NCBI RefSeq assembly: GCF_905404315.1
Contig: NC_066312.1
Coordinates: 4,451,001 to 4,515,000 of the forward strand
Direction: 5' to 3'
Source: Leptidea sinapis
Lineage: Eukaryota; Arthropoda; Insecta; Lepidoptera; Pieridae
DNA length: 64,000 nt
Each line of letters begins with the position of its first letter. Within the stretch, counting starts at the first letter, position 1. The position numbers were made by a program, and so were the translations under genes. The notes beneath the pieces are model-generated. The model ran no database searches and had not been told where the DNA came from. It saw only the letters and a program-made list of their open reading frames with translations. Positions 56,057 to 64,000 of this stretch are shown here, in pieces.

Positions 56057-57699
56057 TTATAATATTGCGCGCACATTATGTGACTCGTACGCTTCCTTAC
56101 TCGGACATATTCTGACAGAAATGACAGTGAATGACATTAAATATCTTCTTCCTCTTATGATTGTAATCACGCTCTCTCCTTTCAATCACATCATCCGCTT
56201 CGGTCATTATGTGAGGGTAGAATATAATAAGTACCTGCACTATTTTAAATATTATTTATTATATTCTGGGAGATTGTCGTCTATACACAAAACAACCCTT
56301 TTATTTCTGTCCACCGTGTCCACCACATCGTAGAACTAAAACTTGTAGCGAAATAGTTGGAATGTTTTATTCCATTCTGTTCATAATAAAAAAAACTCTT
56401 TCGGGTGGAATTTCGTAAAATCCGTTTTTAAGTGACCTTTCCTCGGCGTGAGGAATATTCCTACCAAATTTCAAGTATCTACCAATGATCGTTCCAGAGA
56501 TATCGTGATTAGTCAATACATAGTTGGAAATCTTGTTATATAGGTATACCAGGTGACCCGACAGACGTTGTTCTGTGCATAATAAAAAAAACTCCTGCGG
56601 GTAGAATAGTATATAAGTAAGATAAAAGGAAATAATATATCAAGTTGTATGCTGCTGAAGGCAGCTGTCAACTTGTCCTTAATAGAAAATTACCTAGATT
56701 TATTACGCAACTAACGCGGGTAAAGGATGTATTGTTGACGCATGATTCAACAAATTCAAAGCACCTAAAAGTGCCACTTTTGTGCCTGATAAGCGATTTT
56801 TCCGTGACAGGTATGGTAATAAATCGTATACGCAACGGTTGGAGGGAGTTCCATCTCTTCGGGTGTGCATTTTGTACGCGGTTTGAAATCGTCTACTTCC
56901 CCTCATAGTTGCATATAATATATACTATAGATAATTTTGTATTTATTTTTAGGACAAGTTGATGGATGCCTTGTACTGCGTGATATGATTACGTCATATA
57001 AATAAATTAAAAACAACAAATATTGTTCAAACAAAAATATGTTGTCTTGAGAAGTAGTTCCGTCGTTAATCATTTTATCAACTATAACTCAAATTGTTGA
57101 GGTTATTCCATGAAATTCAAATTATATATTGACAGTATCTGTGGAGTGATAATTGTGTGTTTATTTGTTTCCAAAGTATTCTGAACATTACGGTGTTCAT
57201 GTTAAGTATAGTTTTCGGAAAGCAAAGACGGTTGTGAAAAAATAATTCTTCCATAAAAAGGTCGCGTCTTGGCGAACTTGACGACGAGGTCGCCACTTGT
57301 CGGTTTGTTCGTGTCGGGGTCAAGTAAAAAACATGTTCCGTGGTTAGAACGTTCATGTCACGGAAGGAGACTGAGTTACTACAAGTATGTGTAGTGCGGA
57401 TTGCCTGTTTCGACTATAGTTTGGGGACCTCACCCGTGCAAGTTAAAATAGCCTCTATCTCCAGTCCAGTCTAAGGTATGTATAGGTGTGTACGCATCAT
57501 TAGCAACATAAGGATACAATATTTTATAACCATTAGTTATTCGATACAAGCGGCTGACTGTCGATGTTCCATTAAGAGTTTTACTCACTTATAATTGAAA
57601 TAATATTGTAATAAATAACATCCCGCATTACTCATTCTTTCGTCACTTGAAACTCAAGAGCAATTAATTCCTTAAGTAAATCTCGAAGTACTCGTAACT
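56057..57699. other. Intron DNA with Helitron-like ends
   Basis: 56545-56600 ('GTGACCCGACAGACGTTGTT') is another terminus of the variant Helitron-like family. Related interior blocks lie at 56400-56540. An 87-codon frame at 56645-56908 has no recognisable domain. Nothing else. Confidence 0.4.
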
Positions 57700-57900
57700 C
57701 TCACGAGCAAGTCAGAGGCGATGACACTGACAGCGGCGGGCAACCCTCGGCCTCGTGTCGGAGCCGACATTCCATAATCGACACACGTGCGCCATACTAA
57801 ATACATTTGATCGCGGAGCCAATGGTTTGTTTACATTAAGCCGATAGTGGGTGCGCAGTGGTGGCGGCAACAGACAAGGACCATTTTCCAACACTTTCAG
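57700..57900. promoter_or_regulatory. Unique GC-richer block with forkhead-type and E-box sites
   Basis: A 200-bp stretch that is clearly less AT-rich than the surroundings and not repeated in the window. It has TGTTTACA (57828-57835), a consensus forkhead site, and CACGTG (57784-57789). It lies 3.2 kb upstream of FoxF exon 2, so an autoregulatory enhancer is conceivable. The open frame across it (minus, 70 codons) has no known domain. Confidence 0.3.
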
Positions 57901-58192
57901 CATCACGCAATAAATGATGTTCACGAGTATTGTGGTTGTAGTTTTGTATAAGTTGGTTTTATCTTCACCTCAGCTAAGAACGAACTGTGGCACTGCAAGA
58001 TAAATGACTGTATGAACGATATTACATCTAGGGCTTATCCTATATTATATACATTACATTATATTTATGCAATAAATACTGAATTTAAATATCTTTTAAA
58101 AAAGTCTCTCAGGCCTGCGCGTGGAGATTATTATAAAAGTAGTGGTAGGTACTTAGTTTCAATAATTTATTTTAAATATAATATTATATTTT
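57901..58192. other. Intron DNA without recognised features
   Basis: Nothing identified. Confidence 0.3.
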
Positions 58193-58345
58193 AAGCTAAC
58201 TGACCCAGCAAGCGTTGTATTGCCATATAAAGTAGATAATAAAAAAATTCAATTATTAATATTTTTGGGGTATAAAAAATAGATGACGACCGATTCTCTG
58301 ACCTACCAAATGTATCGTACTTACAATTGATCGTACTACTATAAT
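58193..58345 (-). mobile_element. Helitron-like 3' end fragment
   Basis: 'CTAACTGACCCAGCAAGCGT' followed by 'TTTTTGGGGTATAAAAAATA' and 'CGATTCTCTGACCTACCAAA', matching 62094-62220 and the 3' half of 20462-21175 in reverse. The terminal CTAG has mutated to CTAA. Confidence 0.6.
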
Positions 58346-58384
58346 TATAAACTTATAATGCCTACTACTCGGCTAAGTTAAGTT

Positions 58385-58742
58385 AGTAAGTCTTTTGTTG
58401 GGCGATGTTTATGCTTTTACAACAAGATCCCAGAAAATGTTCAAAACAAAAGTATTACGTTATTCAAAAGAATTGTTAAAAAACGTTTGTGTGGTAAAGG
58501 TTACTATAACAAATGAGTTTCTTAATGATACCACAGATTGGGAATGGAGTGACCGCCCTCAGGCTATTAAATAATTGTACAATACTACTTTGTAAATTTT
58601 CGATGAAAAAAAAAAGCCCGCTGAGTTTGTTACGCCCGTTCTTCTCAGGTCTGAGGCATTCATTTTGGAATGGGTGGTAGTTTTTGACTTTCAATAAGTG
58701 ATGTCACATCCTATTTTGAATAAAAATATTTGAATTTGAATT
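58385..58742 (+). pseudogene. LINE ORF2 C-terminus and 3' UTR, copy 1
   Basis: 'FYNKIPENVQNKSITLFKRI' and 'VKKRLCGKGYYN', then after a one-base frameshift 'NEFLNDTTDWEWSDRPQAIK' and stop: the extreme C-terminus of a CR1/Jockey-like LINE. The 3' UTR has 'GCCCGCTGAGTTTGTTACGC', 'TTCTTCTCAGGTCTGAGGCA', and ends in repeated TTTGAAT units. Severely 5'-truncated. Confidence 0.75.
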
Positions 58743-59107
58743 TTGTTGGGTTTGATTGATATGCTTCTACAATATGATGCCAGAAAGTGTACAAAACTAA
58801 TGTGATACGAAATTAAAAAGAATTGTTAAAAAACGTCTGTGTGGGAAAGATTACTATAGCATAAATGATTTTCTTAATTACACCACGGACTGGGAATAAA
58901 GCGAAAACCCTCAAGCTCTTTAATTATAAATGTTTATTGTACGATATAACATTGTAATCCATATTTTTATATAAAAAAAAGCCCACTGAGTTTCTATTGC
59001 CCATTCTTCTCATGTCTGAGGCAGTCTCTTTTGAATTGGTGGTAGTGTTTGACGTTCAATAAGTGATTTTGAAACCAATTTTAAATAAAGATATTTGAAT
59101 TTGAATA
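58743..59107 (+). pseudogene. LINE ORF2 C-terminus and 3' UTR, copy 2
   Basis: A diverged direct copy immediately downstream: 'LKRIVKKRLCGKDYYSINDF', then 'TTDWE' and a stop. The 3' UTR has 'AGCCCACTGAGTTTCTATTG' and again TTTGAAT repeats. The tandem arrangement suggests either insertion of one tail into the other's AT-rich end or a duplication. Confidence 0.7.
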
Positions 59108-59230
59108 TGAATAGATGTTGGCCGATTCTCAGACCTACCCGACATGCACACAAATTTCATACTAATTGGTTTAGCCGTTTCGGAGGAGTTTGGTAACAAA
59201 CACCGCGACACGAGAATTTTATATATTAGA
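59108..59230 (-). mobile_element. Helitron-like 5' end fragment
   Basis: On the minus strand it starts TCTAATATATAAAATTCTC (from 59230) after an A and continues with 'CGCGGTGTTTGTTACCAAAC' and 'CTCCTCCGAAACGGCTAAAC'. It is truncated where the LINE tail begins. Confidence 0.65.
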
Positions 59231-59381
59231 TTACTTTTGTTTTTTTTTCGAGTATTTCTTTTTTTGTATATTTAACAATTAAATAAGATTTTTACTATGA
59301 GTTGCATTTGTTTATTTTCAGTATTCAGAATCAGTTGTTTTCAAGCGGTATTTTTGGATAATTAACTTAGTAAATAAGGTT

Positions 59382-59601
59382 ATACACAAAAAAAATTTGA
59401 AAAACAAAATTTTATGAACGATGCGGGATCGAACCCACGACCTCCGGCGTTCTGTGCCGGTGCTCTAACCAACTGAGTTCAAGTTCATAACGAGGCGGTA
59501 CTCGAACGGTTAGCTCAGTTGGTTAGAGCACCGGCACGGAACGCCGGAGGGCGTGGGTTCGAATCCTGAAAATTTTGTTTTTCAAATTTTATTTGTGTAT
59601 T
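59382..59601. repeat. Foldback of two head-to-head tRNA-like units
   Basis: Outer arms of about 32 bp (59382-59413 and 59570-59601; TTTGAAAAACAAAATTTT and its complement) enclose two divergent tRNA-like units about 30 bases apart. The minus unit (59416-59480) has B box GGTTCGATCCC at 59435-59425. The plus unit (59507-59567) has A box TAGCTCAGTTGG (59511-59522), a 5-bp anticodon-like stem CCGGC/GCCGG with 7-base loop ACGGAAC, and B box GGTTCGAATCC (59556-59566). Confidence 0.85.
59507..59567 (+). tRNA. tRNA-like unit of the foldback
   Basis: Good pol III internal promoter boxes and a foldable anticodon arm, but the base at the invariant U33 position is C, and the acceptor stem is not formed. 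It is part of a dispersed repeat, also seen at 43700-43812, not a decoding tRNA gene. Confidence 0.4.
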
Positions 59602-59607
59602 AATCCT

Positions 59608-59990
59608 AGAAGTGAATGTTATCACTTTAAAAACATAACATATTGAATAAGGTTATAATCAACAAATAACAATATAAAAGTTAATGTTTGGGTGAATTGG
59701 TGCTCTTCTTGTGTTTCTTCTATTGTTTCATTTCAATAAAGTATAATAGTAACCAATTTTAAATGGTAATTCACCATTTGCATTAAAAAATACTGATAAA
59801 TCAACAAAACACATAATAAAATAAATATTTAAGATATTATTTTATTTTAATTAAGTTCCCGTTTAATATATATTTTGATTTTTGTCACAAGCAATAGTCA
59901 ATAAAGTTGTGTTAACTTTTAATGCCCTGTGCTTTTCCGGGGCATTAACACAAAAAAGAAGTCTCAGGCCCAAAGATATTGTAAGAGGTG
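59608..59990. other. Intron DNA without recognised features
   Basis: Contains only a small 9-bp inverted repeat (TTAATGCCC/GGGCATTAA, about 59918-59950). Confidence 0.35.
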
Positions 59991-59994
59991 ACCA

Positions 59995-60272
59995 AAAAGC
60001 AAAGACCAGTAAGAGGCTCTTTTACACAGAATGCCGGCTAGATTATGGTTACCACAGCGGCGTCTTTTTCTGCCGTGAAGCAGTAATGTGTTTTATAAAT
60101 TACTGGGCAAATGAGAGTTTACATCTTATGTCTCAAAGGGGACGAGCGCAATTGTAGTGCTGCTCAGAATTTGTGAGTTTTTTAAGAATCCTGAGTGGCA
60201 CTTTGTGATGGGCAGGGCGTATCAATTACCATCAGAAGTTCCTGCTCGTCTCGTCCCTTATTGTCATAAAAA
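59995..60272 (+). repeat. Unclassified interspersed repeat (most complete copy)
   Basis: Order: 'AGAGGCTCTTTTACACAGAA', 'GCCGGCTAGATTATGG', 'GCCGTGAAGCAGTAATGTG', 'TTACTGGGCAAATGAGAG', 'GAGCGCAATTGTAGTGC', 'GGGCAGGGCGTATCAATTAC', 'CCTGCTCGTCTCGTCCCTTA', ending in an A-run. It is the reference copy for 3005-3170 and for the arms at 18412-18664. Confidence 0.7.
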
Positions 60273-60541
60273 CGTGTCTATTTCTTCTTATTCAGTTGCT
60301 ACAATAATTGTATGAAAAATATCATCAACTTAGATAAGTAGTAATAATAAAGTGCGCAACTTTCTTTATTAATACTCAAAATTTATATGAATATCTAGAA
60401 ACTATTTTGAGTCCGCGAAGTAAGAGTACTTGACTGATTACTTTCGTGTTTATTTCTGAGATATTAATGTTCTTGACGCGGACGGTTCCAGCACGAGGTC
60501 CGGTTGTTACTGAACACTGAACAGCCATCAATGCCCTATAC

Positions 60542-60595
60542 ATCCTCGCGACACGTTAGAAGTGTCTGATGGGATACTTTACGGGTCGCGAGGAT
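60542..60595. repeat. 11-bp perfect inverted repeat
   Basis: ATCCTCGCGAC (60542-60552) and GTCGCGAGGAT (60585-60595), with a 32-base loop, inside a GC-richer, apparently unique block 420 bp upstream of FoxF exon 2. Confidence 0.8.
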
Positions 60596-60992
60596 AATGC
60601 GGTGTCAAAAGTGACCTACAAGTAAAAGGTTATAATGTTATACCATACGATAAGAATATCGGTTATTCGGAAGTTCTTAGCTATAATATATACGCACAGC
60701 GAACGTCTTTACATATTATTCGATTAAATTAATTAAAATATTGCAATTTAGAAAATTCGGACTTTCAACAATATTAGATGGTTAAGCGCCATCTATCGAC
60801 ATAAGACTATACCGCAGTGAAGGTAACGAAAGATTGTGATGTGTTTTAATTGCTTTCGTACTCTGCGAAAGTTAATGTCAATTTTTTCTTTTCTTTTATT
60901 TTCCACTGGTTACTATCATGTTCTAATAAACTGCTAAATCCAGTTTTGGGTACTAGTTTTGGACTTGCTTTGCAACCCGGCTCCAATCCAGT

Positions 60993-61018
60993 TACTAATT
61001 ATTCTTTTTCTGTTTCAG
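60993..61018 (+). promoter_or_regulatory. FoxF 3' splice site with branch-point motif
   Basis: TACTAAT at 60993-60999, then a T-rich tract (ATTCTTTTTCTGTTTC) and CAG ending at 61018. Spacing from the branch A to the AG is about 20 bases, within the normal range. Confidence 0.75.
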
Positions 61019-61260
61019 GCATGCGAGTGCACGGTCAAATGCTGTCACCTAATTCCCTGACCGGTCCGCCGATTATCGCTTTGAGCAATTTCGGGCACCA
61101 CATGTCATCACCGGTCCCCCCCGTTACGGACAGGAAGCCCCCCACCCCCCTGCCGGCACTGCCCCCCGCGCCTTCCACCATGGCCATCACCTCACCGAGC
61201 TCCACTTCATCCACCTTCCATTCATATTATGACCACATCATAGGAAATGGATATCAATAG
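61019..61260 (+). CDS. FoxF: FoxF, terminal coding exon
   Basis: Completes the forkhead protein begun at 15875. The first two bases (GC) join the G left by exon 1 to make Gly, then MRVHGQMLSPNSLTGPP follows. The exon adds 79 further residues rich in Pro, Ser and Thr (including DRKPPTPLPALPPAP) and ends HSYYDHIIGNGYQ with TAG at 61258-61260. The joined product is 316 aa, somewhat shorter than human FOXF1 (about 380) and much shorter than Drosophila Biniou. No domain is present; it should act as the C-terminal transactivation region. GC content is far higher than the intron, the acceptor is strong, and the phase matches, which together support the link. A shared 'DRK...' and terminal Tyr-Tyr pattern with vertebrate FoxF C-termini is suggestive only. 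A strong GTAAGT lies four bases after the stop. Confidence 0.82.
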
Positions 61261-61301
61261 ACAAGTAAGTCTAACATCATCATCTCGTTCACAAGCTTTT
61301 T

Positions 61302-61307
61302 AATAAA
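61302..61307 (+). terminator. Candidate FoxF polyadenylation signal
   Basis: AATAAA 42 bases after the stop codon. If the GTAAGT at 61265 is used as a donor, this signal would be spliced out and the true 3' end would be further away. Confidence 0.4.
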
Positions 61308-62093
61308 GAATGGGTTTTAGTACTGGTATTATTGCACGTGATGCCTGAAAGACATTTAATTAAATCCCAGCGACCACGACATTACAGTTGACACTTCTGA
61401 CATGACTTCTTGACTCTTACCACCAACCCTCGTCTACTCCGACTAACGGCACCTCACAAAACTCAATGGAAACCATTCCTCCACAACTTGGCTTGATGTT
61501 TCCAAGTTGTTGATGTAACAGCTCATCTTTTGAGCACATTATTTGACACTCACACTGATAACGAACCGTAGCCGAACCTGCCCTGCAGGTTATGACGTGC
61601 ACTGAGCTGCTGGAGAAGTGTCGTACTTGTATGAAGGTGTTGTCGTAATGCCGTGCTCTCTATTACCATGTGGCTGACTGTGTGACGAGCAGTCACATTG
61701 CCATTTTTCAGTCCACTGTAGCTGTGAGACATGGACGGTGATTACTAGCCTGCAGACAGCAGTGTTCATGTTCCGTAAGCCAACTGTATGCAGGTCCCGT
61801 ATTAATCCCAAAAAACAAACCTTATAAGATCACATGGTTGACCATCTGTCCGTCAGATTACCCGATATTTTAACACAAATTTGACTTAAGTGCGTTAACC
61901 TAGTATAAGGAAAGTCGGCGAGAAGCAATTTTACACCTCACAATTTAATTTAGATACGGAACCACATAGCAATTCTTAAATAGTATTAAGAACGTAAACA
62001 CAAATTAATATAAAGCTGTTGACATCTCGTGCGCACTTTCGTAGATATAATGATTAAATAAATCAATGCATACTACATTCATATTGTATACTA
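61308..62093 (+). other. Downstream of FoxF; possible 3' UTR
   Basis: 61330-61810 is less AT-rich than the intron and apparently unique in the window, so it may be 3' UTR or regulatory DNA. Open frames on the minus strand (60-73 codons) overlap one another and look like chance. Confidence 0.35.
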
Positions 62094-62400
62094 GCTGACC
62101 CAGCAAACGTTGTATTGCCATATAAAGTAATTAAAACAAAATCAATAATTAAAGTTTTTGGGGTATAAAAAATAGATGCAACCACTTCTCAGACCTACCA
62201 AATATATCGTACTACAATTATTGTATTCGATTGCCATCTTGTAACCCTATAGCGGTTTTGTGGATGAAACTTGGGCAAGGGCAAAAATTTGAAGTTGTGT
62301 GTATTTTTCAATGCTGAATCATAATTAAGTAAATGAAATGTCAAAAAATAAAAATAAAATTTAGGGTTGTGTGGGATCACCCTTATCATGTCAAATGTCA
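62094..62400 (-). mobile_element. Helitron-like 3' end fragment
   Basis: 'CTAGCTGACCCAGCAAACGT' at its plus-strand left edge, preceded by A, is the CTAG terminus of a minus-oriented copy. 'TTTTTGGGGTATAAAAAATA' and 'AATTTGAAGTTGTGTGTATT' follow. The TC end is missing. Confidence 0.65.
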
Positions 62401-62799
62401 TTGAATGCATATAATATAGGTACACATGTATACATATAGGTAAACATATAAACATGTATTATACATATACATGTATTGCACAGGTATACATAATCGGTTC
62501 AAGACAAATCTTAGCAGATTTAACAATCAAGAAACCTCACAACAACAAAATAACGCCTACTTCAATAAAATTTCCAAAATATATGATGTTATTGTGAGAA
62601 GTATAAAATATCCCCATATACTCGTTAAATATCAAAATCAAAATATTTTGACAAACAAACAAGTGACATCCACAACAATCCATTATATGACAGCGTGAAC
62701 CAAAGTCCGGAGCGTAAGACATCGAGAACGTTCAAGGACACTGTCAGTATATCTGCAGATGGAGGAGGTTTATATTGGGGGTTGTTTATTGACCACGCT
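62401..62799. other. Unassigned AT-rich DNA
   Basis: Includes a run of ATACAT/ATGTAT-type low-complexity sequence at 62405-62490. No gene. Confidence 0.35.
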
Positions 62800-62827
62800 C
62801 TTACCACTACTAGTTAGTAGTGGTAAG
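62800..62827. repeat. 13-bp near-palindrome
   Basis: CTTACCACTACTA and TAGTAGTGGTAAG are exact reverse complements separated by two bases (GT). Confidence 0.85.
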
Positions 62828-63114
62828 TATTTGACCGTATACTATTAGAAATCTCGATAAGACATGCTCGGTTACTTGCCTCGAGCTTTTAGTGTCACAG
62901 ATTGCCATCAAAATAGTTAAATCTTATGACAATAAATATTTATTAGTTAGATGTAGTTCCTGATCCAAATTATGGAAAATTTGAACATTTGTTAGATTTC
63001 AGTGCTAAAAGTGATTCACACATATAATATTACATTACAACACTATCTTTAAGGCATGAGGCATTTATTTTCTCAAAATTGATTATTTTAGAATTCTTTT
63101 TGATGTCATTTCTA

Positions 63115-63225
63115 TATAACTACTAGATACTACTACCGCTTCGGAAACAAATTGCGCTCTGAGAGAGAAGAAGCGGCGCAAGAAACTCTCCCTGCATTCT
63201 TTTTTTGCGTTCTTTTTAATAATTA
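63115..63225 (-). repeat. LINE 3'-UTR-like repeat
   Basis: 'CTACTACCGCTTCGGAAACA', 'GAGAGAAGAAGCGGCGCAAG' and 'AAACTCTCCCTGCATTCTTT' form a GC-richer block resembling the 3' UTR of lepidopteran LINEs, related in layout to 35310-35400. Confidence 0.45.
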
Positions 63226-63780
63226 TATTGTACAGTCATTTCTATCGCTATAAAATAATCACAATCTAGTCCCAGGCTGTCCGATCATTTAGATATTCAG
63301 CAGTGGAGTAAAAGGATTTACGACAGAGCCATTTTTTTTTATAAAACATTTAAATTTGTTTATAGATAATGCCTGATCAGTGGCTGGGACTTTATTATAG
63401 AAGTATATACATTTACCCTTAAATCTATTATATATCTTATGAAGCATACTAAAATTAGTTACAAGCAATCCCTTATTTCTAGTGTTATAATAATGAAAAT
63501 CACTATTAAGAAAGGTGACGATTTTTGTGAAAGTATATTAAATTTTCATAAATGTACTGACAATGAACAGTCATAATATATATGTTCACGTTTTCACGTA
63601 AAGTACATGAACGTGTTGATGACACAGTCCGGAACGCATTTTTTACCACCGGCTAAAACAACGTAGTGAAACAGAACTAATGTAAGGCTTGGCTTACCTA
63701 CAACAATTTTATATTCTGACTCTTAAAAAGACTTAAGTGTTACTTACGTACTCGTCGACATGCAGAGATAAGCACAGGAC
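63226..63780. other. Unassigned AT-rich DNA
   Basis: Nothing identified. Confidence 0.3.
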
Positions 63781-63784
63781 TCAC

Positions 63785-63840
63785 TTGATAGTTTGGTGAT
63801 CGTCCAGTATCCATCCGGGCCCCTCACCTCGTTCGGCCAT
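63785..63840 (-). CDS. Tentative first coding exon of a minus-strand gene
   Basis: In a GC-rich block at the window's right edge (63781-64000), a minus-strand ATG at 63840 in a good context (AACTATGG) opens MAERGEGPGWILDDHQTI. It reaches a strong donor-like CAA|GTGAGT at 63785/63784, 18 codons plus two bases later; the frame stops in the intron at 63783-63781. The sequence upstream (63841-64000) stays GC-rich, as a promoter or 5' UTR would. The short peptide matches nothing I recognise and no second exon is identified, so this is weak. Alternatively the whole block is promoter DNA of a neighbour lying beyond 64000. Confidence 0.25.
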
Positions 63841-64000
63841 AGTTGCAACTCTATTTATAAACAAGCCGACAATTATGCCCCACTGACAGCGTCCGTCAAT
63901 CAACGTGGTCGGCAGCGGCGATGTAATGGCCGCGTGTTGATGAACAGACAAACACGCGGGTACGGAACGCGCTGGCCGAACAGCAAAGCTGTCCGTCACT

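Larger units (their letters stand above)
16584..61018 (+). other. Large FoxF intron (about 44.4 kb)
   Basis: Runs from the GTGAGT donor (16584) to the TTTCTGTTTCAG acceptor (61018), with a TACTAAT branch-point-like motif at 60993-60999. Both ends are phase 1, so joining the exons keeps the frame. It is filled with transposon debris and AT-rich DNA. I cannot exclude a small intermediate exon, but found none that keeps phase and looks conserved. Confidence 0.75.

Noticed and set aside
59882..60157. 91-codon frame with Cys-rich stretch (also 18317-18562)
   Set aside because: Both frames come from the same interspersed repeat and differ in length and frame; no conserved protein.

Overview
This is a eukaryotic, AT-rich (long poly-A/T and TA stretches), repeat-laden window that reads as an insect genome, most likely a moth or butterfly. 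The evidence is three mariner copies, many Helitron-like fragments of the common lepidopteran 'CTAG...GACCCAGCAAACGTTGT' type, RTE, CR1/Jockey and LOA/I-like LINE pieces, and a forkhead gene of insect type. The order-level assignment is inference from repeat types. Nothing here is bacterial: there are no operons, and most open frames are chance frames or transposon debris.

The one confident host gene is a FoxF-class forkhead transcription factor (orthologue of Drosophila biniou) on the + strand. Exon 1 (15875-16583) holds the whole forkhead domain and ends at a canonical donor in phase 1. A second coding exon (61019-61260) starts after a TACTAAT branch-point-like site, a pyrimidine tract and CAG, in the matching phase, and carries the stop. 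Joined, they give 316 codons. The intron between them is about 44.4 kb and contains no other host gene that I can support.

Layout. 1-12.3 kb: LINE tails, a 22-bp perfect hairpin, a decayed mariner (3683-4675), a LINE RT fragment (7632-7815), a four-unit imperfect tandem array (7878-8440), and a young 5'-truncated LOA/I-like LINE (8931-12329) flanked by a 13-bp target duplication, with RT and RNase H intact. 12.3-15.7 kb: mostly featureless DNA upstream of FoxF. 15.7-16.6 kb: GC-rich 5' UTR and exon 1. 16.6-61.0 kb (intron): a 100-bp near-perfect inverted repeat (18.5 kb), a Helitron with clean ends (20462-21175), a 910-bp DNA transposon with a 4-bp duplication and a 67-codon frame (24329-25238), RTE and mariner relics, tRNA-like modules, a THAP-type first exon (44627), LINE RT fragments, a complete but inactivated cecropia-like mariner (50860-52155), a MITE (54051-54437), a tandem duplication (55.7-56.1 kb), and a head-to-head tRNA-like foldback (59.4-59.6 kb). 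61-64 kb: FoxF 3' UTR, repeats, and a GC-rich block at the right edge that may be the start of a minus-strand gene.

Functionally, FoxF class proteins act in visceral mesoderm. The huge intron is likely both a transposon sink and a regulatory landscape; one unique GC-richer block (57.7-57.9 kb) carries a forkhead-type TGTTTACA site. I see no evidence of a new multi-gene system. The most distinctive items are the inverted tRNA-like foldback, the 100-bp hairpin locus, the unassigned 4-bp-duplication transposon, and an unrecognised GC-rich interspersed repeat seen at three places.
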